A DNA stretch of 64,000 nucleotides from Lentilactobacillus senioris (GCF_026798195.1 NZ_JAPQEZ010000004.1:62283-126282); one strand, 5' to 3'; shown: positions 1-10,396, counted from the stretch's first letter. A program made the numbers and translations. Notes: generated by a model not told the origin, from the letters alone.

Positions 1-7
1 GAATAAT

Positions 8-48
8 ATTTGAAATCTATTTCACAATCTTTGTTAGTATGTTAAAAT
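8..48 (+). promoter_or_regulatory. rex promoter with candidate Rex operator
   Basis: Positions 8-27 read ATTTGAAA, four bases, then TTTCACAA. This matches 14 of 16 fixed positions of the Rex operator TTGTGAAA-N4-TTTCACAA. A -35-like TTCACA (21-26) lies inside the right half, followed after 16 bases by TAAAAT (43-48). A second TTTCACAA half-site is at 64-71. Negative autoregulation of rex is inferred. Confidence 0.6.
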
Positions 49-111
49 AGGTACCAATAAGTATTTCACAAGACATAATCTTTGAACTACGGATATGGAG
101 GAAAATATTTC

Positions 112-741
112 GTGGCAGTTGACAATATTCCAAAGGCAACGGCAAAACGGTTGCCTATTTACTATCGTTACTTAAACATTTTACACGATGCTGGTAAAAA
201 CCGGATCTCATCAACCGAGCTAGCAGATGCAGTCCAAGTGGACTCAGCAACAATTCGCCGTGACTTTTCCTATTTTGGTGCCTTAGGTAAACGAGGGTAT
301 GGGTACGACGTAGATAATTTACTTAACTTTTTTAAACAAATACTTAACCAAGAACGACTCACCAGTGTGGCTTTAGTCGGGGTTGGTAATTTAGGACACG
401 CTTTACTTAATTTTAACTTCCACAAGGATAGTAATGTCCGTATTTCAGCGGCTTTTGATATTGACGAAAACATCGTTAATACTATTCAAGACGGAGTTCC
501 TGTTTATCCAATGGATGAATTAGGTCAACAATTAGAAGATCAACAAATTAAAGTGGTCATTTTAACCGTTCCTTCTGCAGAAGCTCAAAAAGTTACGGAT
601 GATGCAGTTGCTGGGGGAGTTCAAGGAATTCTTAACTTTACTCCAATTCGGTTATCCGTTCCTGATAAGGTACGAGTTCAAAACGTTGACTTAACTAATG
701 AGTTACAAACTCTAATTTACTTTATTGATAACTATTCGTAG
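112..741 (+). CDS. rex: Redox-sensing transcriptional repressor Rex
   Basis: Rex senses the NADH/NAD+ ratio and represses fermentation and redox genes; NADH binding releases it from DNA. The 209-residue product has an N-terminal winged helix (about residues 1-75, including [10 protein letters not shown]) and a Rossmann domain with the dinucleotide motif GVGNLG near residue 90. The length is normal for the family. An in-frame TTG exists at 82, but the GTG at 112 is preferred because GGAGG at 97-101 lies 10 bases before it. The gene is monocistronic, ends at a terminator, and has a Rex-like operator at its own promoter. Confidence 0.95.
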   Translation: MAVDNIPKATAKRLPIYYRYLNILHDAGKNRISSTELADAVQVDSATIRRDFSYFGALGKRGYGYDVDNLLNFFKQILNQERLTSVALVGVGNLGHALLNFNFHKDSNVRISAAFDIDENIVNTIQDGVPVYPMDELGQQLEDQQIKVVILTVPSAEAQKVTDDAVAGGVQGILNFTPIRLSVPDKVRVQNVDLTNELQTLIYFIDNYS

Positions 742-748
742 TTTAATT

Positions 749-778
749 ACGTAAACCTATTTTGGTTTGCGTTTTTTT
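749..778 (+). terminator. Terminator after rex
   Basis: A 9-bp stem (749-757 with 764-772, one G-T pair) and 6-base loop are followed by a run of T. Confidence 0.85.
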
Positions 779-797
779 ATTTTTCTAACCAAATCAC

Positions 798-864
798 TTG
801 CATTTCTTAGCGAATGATAATATATTATAAACAGTGTTTAGCACTTCTGACAAATAAGTGCTAA
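798..864 (+). promoter_or_regulatory. groESL promoter with CIRCE operator (HrcA)
   Basis: A perfect 9-bp inverted repeat, TTAGCACTT (838-846) and AAGTGCTAA (856-864), is separated by 9 bases. This is the CIRCE architecture bound by HrcA, one base per arm off the commonest form. A plausible promoter lies just upstream: TTGCAT (798-803) and TATATT (821-826), spacing 17. The position fits repression of groES-groEL and relief on heat shock. Confidence 0.92.
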
Positions 865-901
865 CAATGCTAATAATGTTGAAATTGATGGAGGGATTAT
901 C

Positions 902-1186
902 GTGTTAAAACCATTAGGAGATCGCGTAATCATCGAAACGCTAGAAGAACAAGAAGAAACCGTTGGCGGAATTGTCTTAGCAAGTAACGTTAAGGAAAAG
1001 CCTCAAACTGGTAAAGTAATTGCTGTTGGTGCTGGTCGGGTGTTAGATAACGGTCAAACCGTTGCTCCAGCTGTTAAGGAAGGCGACGTTGTTATGTTTG
1101 ACAAGTACGCCGGTACCGAAGTGAGCTATGATGAAAAGTCATACCTTGTTCTACATGAAAAAGACATTGTAGCAATCGTAGACTAG
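902..1186 (+). CDS. groES: Co-chaperonin GroES
   Basis: GroES is the 10-kDa heptameric lid of the GroEL folding chamber in the cytoplasm. The 94-residue product has the family length and the typical opening LKPLGDRV. The mobile-loop region ([15 protein letters not shown]) is visible near residues 16-30. The start is GTG, with GGAGGG at 890-895. groEL follows after 45 bases with no terminator between, so the two are co-transcribed from the CIRCE-controlled promoter. Confidence 0.98.
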   Translation: MLKPLGDRVIIETLEEQEETVGGIVLASNVKEKPQTGKVIAVGAGRVLDNGQTVAPAVKEGDVVMFDKYAGTEVSYDEKSYLVLHEKDIVAIVD

Positions 1187-1219
1187 AAACTTTTTAAACT
1201 AATAAAAATTAAACGTTGA

Positions 1220-2851
<1,632 letters not shown>

Positions 2852-2874
2852 TTTAATAAATTAACGTCAAAAAT

Positions 2875-2901
2875 CTAGGCAATTTTGCCTAGGTTTTTTT
2901 T
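2875..2901 (+). terminator. Terminator after groEL
   Basis: CTAGGCAA (2875-2882) pairs with TTGCCTAG (2885-2892) and is followed by eight T. Confidence 0.9.
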
Positions 2902-3091
2902 AAAATTAAATGAGATTAGTAGCATCCATTAAAATATAAAATCACAAAATACATTAGTATCAAGGATTTTAATTGATTTAATCTGGCTGGAATTTTTATT
3001 TTTTACTGCACGACAGATAAGATGTAATATCGGTTAATATAAAACTTTTTGTGTGTTAAGATATTTTTGTACTTTAATAAAATAATAAGAC
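2902..3091. other. AT-rich intergenic stretch before kimA
   Basis: Between the groEL terminator and the kimA promoter I see no credible coding frame, RNA gene or strong inverted repeat. It is AT-rich spacer as far as can be read by eye. Confidence 0.5.
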
Positions 3092-3120
3092 TTGTTTTTC
3101 ATTAGGTTTAGGCATATGAT
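3092..3120 (+). promoter_or_regulatory. kimA promoter
   Basis: TTGTTT (3092-3097) and TATGAT (3115-3120) are separated by 17 bases. The predicted transcript start, near 3127, leaves a leader of under 60 bases. That is too short for the c-di-AMP (ydaO) riboswitch that precedes kimA in some Bacilli. Confidence 0.55.
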
Positions 3121-3184
3121 TTTATAGTTTAGTGCACAATAAATATGCCAATTTATTAACCAAAGAGTTAAAGGAGTAATTGCT

Positions 3185-5026
3185 ATGTGGCGATATCTGA
3201 AACGGGTTTTAATTGGGAAACCTTTGAAAACGACGGACGAAGGAGGACAGGCGCTGAGCAAATTTAAGGCGCTAGCTTTACTGTCGTCAGATGCTTTGTC
3301 ATCCGTGGCATACGGGACAGAACAAATCACTACCATTTTGATCACACTCTCAATGGCGGCGTTGATGTATCAAATTTGGGTTGCAGCCCTTGTTCTAGTT
3401 TTGTTAGCTGCAATTACGTTGTCTTATCAACAAATTATTCATGCTTACCCTTCAGGAGGGGGAGCATACGTGGTAGCAAGTACCAATTGGGGTCAAGGGG
3501 CCGGATTGGTTGCTGGGGGTTCGTTACTAGTTGACTATATGTTGACCGTAGCCGTATCAACTACTTCAGCAACTGAAGCCATTACTTCCGCAATTCCCGC
3601 ATTATACAGCCATCAAGTGCTATTATCTTGTCTGATTGTTATTGGAATTATGTTATTGAATTTACGGGGATTACGTGAATCGGCTAGCTTCTTGACTTTA
3701 CCGGTGTATCTATTCATTGTAATGATTATTTTCATGATTATTTACGGTGGCTATAATATTTTAACCGGTAATATTGAGTATCACGCTGCTGCTGGAATTA
3801 ATGCTCCAGTTCAGGGAATGACACTAGTGCTATTCCTTAGAGCTTTCTCATCTGGATCATCATCATTGACTGGGGTGGAAGCGATCAGTAACGCGGTACC
3901 AAACTTTAAGACTCCCAAGAGTCATAATGCTTCCGCTACGTTAGCGATTATGGCAATTATTTTAGGAATCTTCTTTGGTGGTATTACCTACCTAAGTTAC
4001 TATATGGGAATTGTACCAAACGGACATGAAACGGTGCTTTCTCAAATTGGTGAAGGTGTCTTTGGCCATGGATTCTTGTATTACTTACTACAATTATCTA
4101 CCGCAATGATTTTAGCGGTGGCCGCCAACACTGGTTTTTCTGCATTTCCAATGCTAGCTTATAATATGGCTAAGGATAAGTTTTTACCACATGCTTACTT
4201 GGACAAAGGCGATCGATTAGGTTATTCTAACGGGATTATTTCATTAGCCATTGGGGCAATTGTATTAATCTTAATTTTCGGTGGTAAAACCAGTTCCTTG
4301 ATCCCATTGTATGCCGTTGGGGTGTTTGTTCCATTTACCTTATCGCAATCGGGGATGATCATTCACTGGAAGCGTAATAAGGGTAAATTCTGGGCTGGAA
4401 AAGCCACTATTAACTTCATAGGGGCTTTCATCTCAGTTTCATTAGTAATCTGCTTATTCTTGCTACGGTTTGAAAATGTTTGGCCTTACTTGATTGTTAT
4501 GCCATTGTTATTACGAATCTTCTACAAGATTCACAGACATTACAAGCGAGTAGCTGAACAATTAAGGGTGGAAGAAGAAGCTAGAAGCATTGCCGCAACT
4601 CATCATTATGATGGAGCTACTGTTATTGTATTGGTCAGTGGGGTTACCAAAGTTACGGCTAAGGCGATTAGTTATGCTCAATCTATTGGGGATTACGTAA
4701 TTGCAATGCATGTTTCTTTTGATGCTAATCCTGAAAAAGAACATAAAACAGCTGAAGAATTTAAAAAAGAATTCCCGGATGTTAGATTTGTGGATATTCA
4801 TTCTTCTTATCGCTCAATTGCGCAACCAACATTACGTTTCTGCGATGTAATTTCCAAACGAGCTGAAGATAGAAATTATTCAACTACGGTTTTGGTACCA
4901 CAATTTGTTCCTCGTCATCCATGGGAAAACATTTTGCATAACCAAACTAGTTTACGTTTAAGAGCTACTCTAAATTCTAGACAAAATATTGTGATTGCTA
5001 CTTATAATTATCATCTAAAAGAGTAG
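3185..5026 (+). CDS. kimA: KimA-type potassium importer (APC superfamily)
   Basis: The 613-residue product has about twelve hydrophobic segments over residues 30-460 and a C-terminal cytoplasmic domain of about 150 residues. Its N-terminus, with IGKPLKTTDEGGQALSKFKA and then LSSDALSSVAYGTEQI, strongly resembles Bacillus KimA (YdaO), a high-affinity proton-coupled K+ importer inhibited by c-di-AMP. Transport of K+ is inferred from this resemblance; such proteins are often annotated only as APC-family amino-acid permeases. The start has a good AAAGGAG site. The gene is monocistronic with its own promoter and terminator. The c-di-AMP synthase gene cdaA lies in the same window. Confidence 0.85.
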   Translation: MWRYLKRVLIGKPLKTTDEGGQALSKFKALALLSSDALSSVAYGTEQITTILITLSMAALMYQIWVAALVLVLLAAITLSYQQIIHAYPSGGGAYVVASTNWGQGAGLVAGGSLLVDYMLTVAVSTTSATEAITSAIPALYSHQVLLSCLIVIGIMLLNLRGLRESASFLTLPVYLFIVMIIFMIIYGGYNILTGNIEYHAAAGINAPVQGMTLVLFLRAFSSGSSSLTGVEAISNAVPNFKTPKSHNASATLAIMAIILGIFFGGITYLSYYMGIVPNGHETVLSQIGEGVFGHGFLYYLLQLSTAMILAVAANTGFSAFPMLAYNMAKDKFLPHAYLDKGDRLGYSNGIISLAIGAIVLILIFGGKTSSLIPLYAVGVFVPFTLSQSGMIIHWKRNKGKFWAGKATINFIGAFISVSLVICLFLLRFENVWPYLIVMPLLLRIFYKIHRHYKRVAEQLRVEEEARSIAATHHYDGATVIVLVSGVTKVTAKAISYAQSIGDYVIAMHVSFDANPEKEHKTAEEFKKEFPDVRFVDIHSSYRSIAQPTLRFCDVISKRAEDRNYSTTVLVPQFVPRHPWENILHNQTSLRLRATLNSRQNIVIATYNYHLKE

Positions 5027-5037
5027 TACTACAAATT

Positions 5038-5077
5038 AATAAGGCTAACACTGGTATAAGTGTTAGCCTTATTTTTG
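5038..5077 (+). terminator. Terminator after kimA
   Basis: A 15-bp perfect stem (5038-5052 with 5059-5073) with a 6-base loop, followed by T residues. Confidence 0.92.
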
Positions 5078-5104
5078 TCCCTTGGAAAATAGAAAAATAG
5101 GTAT

Positions 5105-5134
5105 AAAAAAACGACTCCTTAAGAGTCGTTTTTA
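5105..5134 (-). terminator. Terminator of the lrgAB operon
   Basis: ACGACTC (5111-5117) pairs with GAGTCGT (5123-5129). A-runs on the left and T-runs on the right allow it to work on either strand. On the minus strand it closes lrgAB. Confidence 0.85.
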
Positions 5135-5142
5135 ATTTATTA

Positions 5143-5883
5143 TTATTTAATGCCCATCATGTTTACAAAGATTGGAACAACAATATCAGAAACAATTGAA
5201 ATAATAACGGTGGCAATTGCAGCCATTGATCCTTGAACTGAACCAAGTTGTAAGGCTTTGGCTGAACCAACGGTATGGCCGGCAGTTCCTAGCCCTAAAC
5301 CAACTCCAACGGGTTCTTTTAAGTGGAAGATCTTAAGCAACCAAGTTGCCAAAGCGTAAATAATAACAGCGTTGACGATGCAGGCCATAGCAGTAACGGC
5401 TGGAATACCACCAATTGCACCAGCGATTGGCATAGCCACGGCAGTAGTTGCTGCTTGAGGAAGCATTGAAAGAATACCGGCATTGTCTAAGCCAAAGGCC
5501 TTAGAAACACCAAAGATGGCAAATAATGAAATAAATAGTCCAATAGTTAATGAAAGAATAATTACCGGCCAGAAACGTTTAACAATATCGTTTCGACGGT
5601 AAAGTGGAATAGCAAAAGCAATAGTAGCAGGTTGTAAGAACCAAATAATTTCATTACCACCTGGCAGATAAGCATTGGTGTAGAACCAAGTAGTATCTAC
5701 ATTTAACCATTTAGCCATTAAAACTAAAATGGTAATTCCTAAAACCATCCCAACAAAAAGGGGTTGAAATAGGAAAAAGCCGTGTGAAACCTTGAAGAGC
5801 CATTGACCCAGTAAGAATACCGCGATTGAAAGGAAAATTCCAAAGATCGGGGTACCCAAATATTTAATTATTTCAGCTTGCAT
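5143..5883 (-). CDS. lrgB: LrgB-family membrane protein
   Basis: This 246-residue integral membrane protein is the LrgB/CidB type, with about six to eight hydrophobic segments and the conserved Gly/Ala-rich stretch GTAGHTVGSAKALQLG near residues 195-210. LrgAB was first described as an antiholin-like regulator of autolysis; homologues in streptococci and Bacillus import or export pyruvate. Which role applies here cannot be read from sequence. It lies 18 bases behind lrgA with its own AAAGGATGAG site, so the two form one operon. No lytSR genes flank it in this window. Confidence 0.92.
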   Translation of the reverse strand: MQAEIIKYLGTPIFGIFLSIAVFLLGQWLFKVSHGFFLFQPLFVGMVLGITILVLMAKWLNVDTTWFYTNAYLPGGNEIIWFLQPATIAFAIPLYRRNDIVKRFWPVIILSLTIGLFISLFAIFGVSKAFGLDNAGILSMLPQAATTAVAMPIAGAIGGIPAVTAMACIVNAVIIYALATWLLKIFHLKEPVGVGLGLGTAGHTVGSAKALQLGSVQGSMAAIATVIISIVSDIVVPIFVNMMGIK

Positions 5884-5901
5884 AATTAACTCATCCTTTC
5901 T

Positions 5902-6321
5902 TTATTCGGTAACGCTAGTATCTTTGTGGAAGACGTTCTTCATAATCCACATAAACAATGAAGTAACCAATGCTACAACAACAAGCAAGATTACCGTTGA
6001 AAGAATGATTACGATGATCAGTTGAACACCTTGGTCTTTCATAACGTCTAAACTAGCTGTCAAAGCGATACCTGAAGGAACAAACAAGAAGGCAATTAAG
6101 CCGATCATAAAATCAGCAAACTTTTCAACCCATTCCAATTTCACAATGTGAAAGGCTAACAAACAATACATTAAAATTAAACCAATCACAGGTGTTGGCA
6201 CCGGAAAGCTTGCTGGAAATAATGGTGAAATAAGGCTAGATACAAAAAGAACAGCTGCAAAGATTCCCATTTGGACAAGGATTGGAGCTTCCTTAGTCTC
6301 CACGTTTTGCTTATCGTTCAT
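5902..6321 (-). CDS. lrgA: LrgA-family (CidA/holin-like) membrane protein
   Basis: This 139-residue protein has a short charged N-terminus and four hydrophobic segments, typical of LrgA/CidA. It is the partner of LrgB and probably forms the same membrane complex. An upstream ATG would add six residues, but the ATG at 6321 is preceded by AAAGGAGA at the right distance. It is the first gene of the operon, with a promoter at 6390-6363 on the minus strand. Function (autolysis control or pyruvate transport) is uncertain for the reason given under lrgB. Confidence 0.92.
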   Translation of the reverse strand: MNDKQNVETKEAPILVQMGIFAAVLFVSSLISPLFPASFPVPTPVIGLILMYCLLAFHIVKLEWVEKFADFMIGLIAFLFVPSGIALTASLDVMKDQGVQLIIVIILSTVILLVVVALVTSLFMWIMKNVFHKDTSVTE

Positions 6322-6362
6322 ATTACTATCTCCTTTCAAAATGCTTTTTTTTAACCACCTTC

Positions 6363-6390
6363 ATTATAGCATTTCACAAATAAAAAACAA
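6363..6390 (-). promoter_or_regulatory. lrgAB promoter
   Basis: On the minus strand, TTGTTT (6390-6385) and a consensus TATAAT (6368-6363) are separated by 16 bases. Confidence 0.65.
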
Positions 6391-6494
6391 TTTAAAAGTA
6401 AATTGAAAGTTCATTGAATCACAAAATTATAGAACTTAAATCTAGCTAAAAACGTTCAATTTTTATTAAAGATCTACAAGAACCAGTAGTTAGC

Positions 6495-6523
6495 TTGTAT
6501 TTAGTCGGTTCGATTTGTATAAT
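6495..6523 (+). promoter_or_regulatory. tagO promoter
   Basis: TTGTAT (6495-6500) and a consensus TATAAT (6518-6523) are separated by 17 bases, 34 bases before the tagO start. It is divergent from the lrgAB promoter. Confidence 0.65.
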
Positions 6524-6557
6524 TAATTAAAACTAAAATAAATTTGAGGTTAATATC

Positions 6558-7649
6558 TTGAGGTTTGAAATCATTGTTTCATTAGTTGCAACCATGATTA
6601 TCTCGGCAATTTTGACCCCATTTGTTCGAAAGCTAGCCTTTAAGGTCGGAGCCGTTGATACTCCGAATAACCGACGAGTTAATAAGGTGCCGATGCCGAC
6701 AATTGGTGGGTTAGCAATATTTATTGCCTTCACATTTTCTACAATGATTCTTTTGAGAAACCAAATGCCGACTAAAACATTATTGGGAATTTTTGGTGGA
6801 GAAGTTATTATTGTTTTAACCGGGATTGTTGATGATATTTTTGAATTAAAGCCGCGTCAAAAAGTATTAGGAATTTCACTGGCAGCTTTATGGGTCTATT
6901 TCTTTGCTGGAGTTAGAATGACCTCCATTACGTTGCCATTTATTACGGTACAGTTAGGGTGGCTCAGTTTGCCGCTTACCTGGTTATGGATTTTGGCGAT
7001 TACTAACGCGGTCAATTTGATTGACGGACTAGATGGTCTGGCTACAGGTGTAGCGATCATTTCATTAAGCACTATGGGAATTACCGGGATGTTCTTTTTA
7101 AACGTAGGAAATGTCTTTGTTTCCATTATGATTTTTGCTTTGGTAGCTTCATGTTTAGGATTTCTACCATATAATTTTTTCCCAGCCCGAATTTATTTGG
7201 GTGACACTGGGGCGTTATTTATTGGTTTTATGATCTCCGTTTTTTCGTTGTTTGGCTTAAAAAATGCTACCTTTATCACCGTTATTATTCCGGTAGTTAT
7301 TTTAGGAGTTCCCATTACCGATACTTTGTATGCTATTTTAAGACGGAAATTGAATAGAGAACCCATTTCTCATGCCGACAAAATGCATTTGCATCATCGG
7401 TTAATGAGTTTAGGGTTAACTCATCGACAGACAGTATTGGTAATTTATGGAATTGCTTTGATTTTTTCGTTTATTTCTTTACTTTACCCAATTTCATCGT
7501 TATGGGGTTCAATTCTGTTAACAATTGCGGTGTTGATCGGCTTAGAATTGTTTGTGGAAACAATCGGCTTGGTGGGGCAAAATAGACAACCATTATTAAA
7601 TGGAATTAAAAAATTAGTTAAAGGCACCACTAGTAAAAATAGTCATTAA
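6558..7649 (+). CDS. tagO: Undecaprenyl-phosphate GlcNAc-1-phosphate transferase (TagO/WecA family)
   Basis: TagO transfers GlcNAc-1-phosphate to undecaprenyl phosphate at the inner membrane face, the first step of wall teichoic acid and related polymer synthesis. The 363-residue protein has about ten membrane segments. It shows the family signatures NAVNLIDGLDGLATG (near 150) with its Asp residues, YLGDTGALF (near 215), and a cytoplasmic HLHHRL (near 278). The start is TTG with GAGGT at 6546-6550. The gene stands alone with its own promoter. It fits with tagH, which begins at the far end of the window. Confidence 0.94.
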   Translation: MRFEIIVSLVATMIISAILTPFVRKLAFKVGAVDTPNNRRVNKVPMPTIGGLAIFIAFTFSTMILLRNQMPTKTLLGIFGGEVIIVLTGIVDDIFELKPRQKVLGISLAALWVYFFAGVRMTSITLPFITVQLGWLSLPLTWLWILAITNAVNLIDGLDGLATGVAIISLSTMGITGMFFLNVGNVFVSIMIFALVASCLGFLPYNFFPARIYLGDTGALFIGFMISVFSLFGLKNATFITVIIPVVILGVPITDTLYAILRRKLNREPISHADKMHLHHRLMSLGLTHRQTVLVIYGIALIFSFISLLYPISSLWGSILLTIAVLIGLELFVETIGLVGQNRQPLLNGIKKLVKGTTSKNSH

Positions 7650-7686
7650 AAAAGGAAATTAGCATTTATTGCTAATTTCCTTTTTT
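7647..7686. terminator. Bidirectional terminator between tagO and yigZ
   Basis: An 11-bp stem (7654-7664 with 7670-7680) is flanked by an A-run and a T-run, so it serves both converging genes. It overlaps the last codons of yigZ. Confidence 0.88.
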
Positions 7687-8310
7687 GTATGGTAGGGCGA
7701 CAGGTTGAATTGTTCCTTTGGCAATACTTAACTTACCGCTTAAAAGATCCATTAGTTCATTAATAATGTTTTCTTGTTCGCTAATACTAACTGCAATTGT
7801 AACGGTAACTTGACTTTCGTAATCGGTATTTTTGATAACGATGCTTTGGGTATTTAAGAAATAGATTAAAGAATCGAGTTGAGAATATTCAATGGTGATA
7901 CCTAGCATTTGAAAATCTACTAATTCTACGATGCCAATGGTTTCGATTGCTGAAGCAGTGGTACCACTATAAGCCCTAATTAAGCCGCCAGCCCCCAATT
8001 TAATACCGCCAAAGTATCTAGTAACTACGGCAACCACATTATGAAGCTGGTTTTTCTTTAATACTTCTAAAATCGGAACACCAGCAGTTCCAGAAGGTTC
8101 ACCATTATCGCTAGCTCGTTGAATTTGGTCAGTATCGCCAACGAGGTAGGCATAGCAATTATGATTGGCTTTAGGATTATCAGATATTACTTGATCAATG
8201 AATTCTTTAGCCGCGGATTCAGATTCAACGGGTGCTAAATGACAAATAAAACGTGATTTTTTGATTATTTCTTCGTATTTACCAGTAGTGGCAATTGTTA
8301 AAAAACTCAT
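7672..8310 (-). CDS. yigZ: YigZ/IMPACT family protein (UPF0029 with DUF1949)
   Basis: The 212-residue product has the IMPACT-type N-terminal domain (about 1-120, with DNGEPSGTAGVPILEVL and TRYFGGIKLGAGGLIRAY) and a C-terminal DUF1949 domain with a ferredoxin-like fold. The family occurs in bacteria and eukaryotes. The eukaryotic member regulates Gcn2, but the bacterial role is unsettled. An 18-residue upstream extension is possible, but CGGAGG lies directly before the ATG at 8310. It is divergent from comFA, with only about 40 bases between starts. Confidence 0.9.
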   Translation of the reverse strand: MSFLTIATTGKYEEIIKKSRFICHLAPVESESAAKEFIDQVISDNPKANHNCYAYLVGDTDQIQRASDNGEPSGTAGVPILEVLKKNQLHNVVAVVTRYFGGIKLGAGGLIRAYSGTTASAIETIGIVELVDFQMLGITIEYSQLDSLIYFLNTQSIVIKNTDYESQVTVTIAVSISEQENIINELMDLLSGKLSIAKGTIQPVALPYKKGN

Positions 8311-8352
8311 TAACGGTTCCTCCGAGAAATATTTATTGATGAGGTGATGAAA

Positions 8353-9672
8353 TTGGTAATGCAATTAAGTGATTTGTTTGGTCGACAAATTAAAGAACAA
8401 GAGGTTCCTGAGTCGTTAATTACAAATTCAGCGTGTCACAGTTTTTCGGCGTTTACCCGTCGCGGGCAAAATGTTATTTGTGTAAGGTGTGGCAGCCAAA
8501 TTAACAAACAAGAAACCAAACTAGCAATTGATCATTTTTATTGTGCCAATTGTCTTCAGATGGGAAGACTAACGTCCAGCGATAATCTCATTACGATTAA
8601 CGAGCCCAACCAATTTAACTATACGGGTAGTTGCCAGTGGCAAGGAGTTTTAACAAATGATCAACGAAACTGCGCTAAACAAGTAATTGCATCTATAGAC
8701 AAAAGAATAGACCGATTATTATGGGCGGTAACCGGAGCCGGTAAAACGGAAATGCTTTTTCCAGGTCTAGAACATGCTTTTAGGCAACAGTTGAGAGTAG
8801 CAGTGGTCTCTCCTAGAATTGATGTGATTTTAGAATTAGCTCCCAGACTCCGAACGGCCTTTCCAGATGTGACTAGCTGTTTACTATATGGGAAAACTAC
8901 TGAAAAGTACAGTTATACCCAATTAGTGATAGCAACGGTACATCAGTTACTTCGATTTTACCACGCTTTTGACGTGCTAATCATTGATGAAGTGGACGTT
9001 TTTCCATTAGCTGGCAATAAGCAACTGCATTATGCTATCCAGCGGGCCAAAAAAGTAACTAGCAGTGTTATCTACCTCACTGCTACACCAGATACCACCT
9101 TAAAACAGCAGGTTAAAGCCACAAAGTTGGCCGTTAGTTACTTGCCTAGACGGTTTCATGGCTTTCCACTAGCCACTATTACTAATGTTAAAGTTGGTAA
9201 TTGGCGAGCCAGATTAACGCAAAGAAAACTGCCACCTCAATTAGTAACTGCTATTGAACAACGGATTATTAAACAACAACCTTTTTTGCTTTTTGTCCCG
9301 CACATCGCTGATTTAAAGCTAGTGAGTGAAATTTTAAAGCCGCGGTTGAATTTACCAATCATTACGGTCCATGCAAAAGACCCGAAACGAGTTGATAAAG
9401 TGCGACAGATGAGAAATAAGGAGACTTTGTTTTTAGTTACTACTACCATTTTAGAACGGGGAGTTACTTTTCCCTTAATTGATGTATTAGTGTTAGGAGC
9501 CGACGACGATATCTTTTCCGCAGCAGCCTTAATTCAAATTGCGGGACGCGTTGGGCGCAATGTTAAGCGACCTAGTGGAGACGTGTATTTTTATCTCCAT
9601 AAACGTACGAATGCTATTAAACAAGCTCAACGAGAAATTAAAATGATGAATAAAAAGGCAGGGTTTAAGTAA
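8353..9672 (+). CDS. comFA: Competence helicase ComFA
   Basis: ComFA is a membrane-associated ATP-dependent DNA translocase that helps pull single-stranded DNA into the cytoplasm during transformation. Visible features are a four-cysteine zinc motif near residues 40-75 (CVRC and CANC), Walker A TGAGKTE near 130, a DEAD-type Asp-Glu-Val-Asp box, STAT-like LTATPDT, and motif VI QIAGRVGR near 400. Start choice is uncertain: a perfect GAGGTGAT (8341-8348) is best spaced for TTG 8353, but ATG 8347 or 8359 are possible. Its stop overlaps the comFC start by one base. Confidence 0.93.
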   Translation: MVMQLSDLFGRQIKEQEVPESLITNSACHSFSAFTRRGQNVICVRCGSQINKQETKLAIDHFYCANCLQMGRLTSSDNLITINEPNQFNYTGSCQWQGVLTNDQRNCAKQVIASIDKRIDRLLWAVTGAGKTEMLFPGLEHAFRQQLRVAVVSPRIDVILELAPRLRTAFPDVTSCLLYGKTTEKYSYTQLVIATVHQLLRFYHAFDVLIIDEVDVFPLAGNKQLHYAIQRAKKVTSSVIYLTATPDTTLKQQVKATKLAVSYLPRRFHGFPLATITNVKVGNWRARLTQRKLPPQLVTAIEQRIIKQQPFLLFVPHIADLKLVSEILKPRLNLPIITVHAKDPKRVDKVRQMRNKETLFLVTTTILERGVTFPLIDVLVLGADDDIFSAAALIQIAGRVGRNVKRPSGDVYFYLHKRTNAIKQAQREIKMMNKKAGFK

Positions 9673-10355
9673 TGGTAGAATGTTTACTATGTACTAAGCA
9701 GTTTAGTAATGGGCTTAGTTTTCAAGATATTTTTAGTTTTCGTCCCTTAACCGCACCTTCGATTTGTTCACATTGTCAGCAAACCTTTAATTCGTTGGTA
9801 GAAAAGCCAACTTGTTCTAGTTGTGGTCGCTTGTTAAATGAACAATTAGTTAATCCTTGTAATGATTGCCAAAAATGGGAGAATGATTCATTTACTAATC
9901 GTGCATTATATGAATACAATTCTGCATTGAAGGATTATATGGCTAGGTATAAGTTTATGGGGGACTACCGATTAAGGTTTGTGTTTCAATCAGAACTGAG
10001 TCAAGCCATTAAGCAGGAAGGAAAAATAGTAATAGCTATTCCAGTTAATCAAACCACTTTACGAACTAGGGGCTTTAATCAGGTAACTGGCTGGTTTGCT
10101 AACATTAAGTACTATGATGTGTTAACTCCCATTACCACTACTAAGACGGTCGCTCAATCTCAAAAAAATCGACGCGAGCGATTAGAACTAAAGCAGCCGT
10201 TTGAGTTGATCGCTAGGGCGGTACCAGTTATTAAAGACCGGGATGTTTTAATTGTTGATGACGTTTATACAACTGGTAGGACAATTCGGCATGCGGCCGA
10301 TTTGATTAAAGTGGCTGGAGCTCGGTCTGTGACGGGCCTAACGCTGGCTCGTTAA
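9672..10355 (+). CDS. comFC: Competence protein ComFC (phosphoribosyltransferase-like)
   Basis: This 227-residue protein has an N-terminal zinc-ribbon region with several CxxC pairs (CLLC, CSHC, CSSC, CNDC) and a C-terminal phosphoribosyltransferase fold with the signature VLIVDDVYTTGRTIR near residue 190. ComFC works with ComFA in DNA uptake across the membrane. The start codon overlaps the comFA stop (TAATG), so translation is coupled. A comK or ComX/SigH-type site upstream was not recognised, so competence control cannot be read here. Confidence 0.93.
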   Translation: MVECLLCTKQFSNGLSFQDIFSFRPLTAPSICSHCQQTFNSLVEKPTCSSCGRLLNEQLVNPCNDCQKWENDSFTNRALYEYNSALKDYMARYKFMGDYRLRFVFQSELSQAIKQEGKIVIAIPVNQTTLRTRGFNQVTGWFANIKYYDVLTPITTTKTVAQSQKNRRERLELKQPFELIARAVPVIKDRDVLIVDDVYTTGRTIRHAADLIKVAGARSVTGLTLAR

Positions 10356-10360
10356 AAATA

Positions 10361-10396
10361 AAAAGCGCAATATTTGTTATCTATTCCGCTTTCATT
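10361..10396 (+). terminator. Weak terminator after comFC
   Basis: AAAGCGCAATA (10362-10372) pairs with TATTCCGCTTT (10382-10392) with one C-C mismatch. The T-run is poor. It overlaps the hpf promoter elements. Confidence 0.35.

Noticed and set aside
3034-3345. A 103-codon minus-strand frame across the kimA start
   Set aside because: It is antisense to the kimA promoter and N-terminus, has no ribosome site and resembles no family I know.
6447-6460. cre-like sequence between lrgAB and tagO
   Set aside because: It differs from the cre consensus at three positions, including fixed ones, so it is no better than chance in AT-rich DNA.
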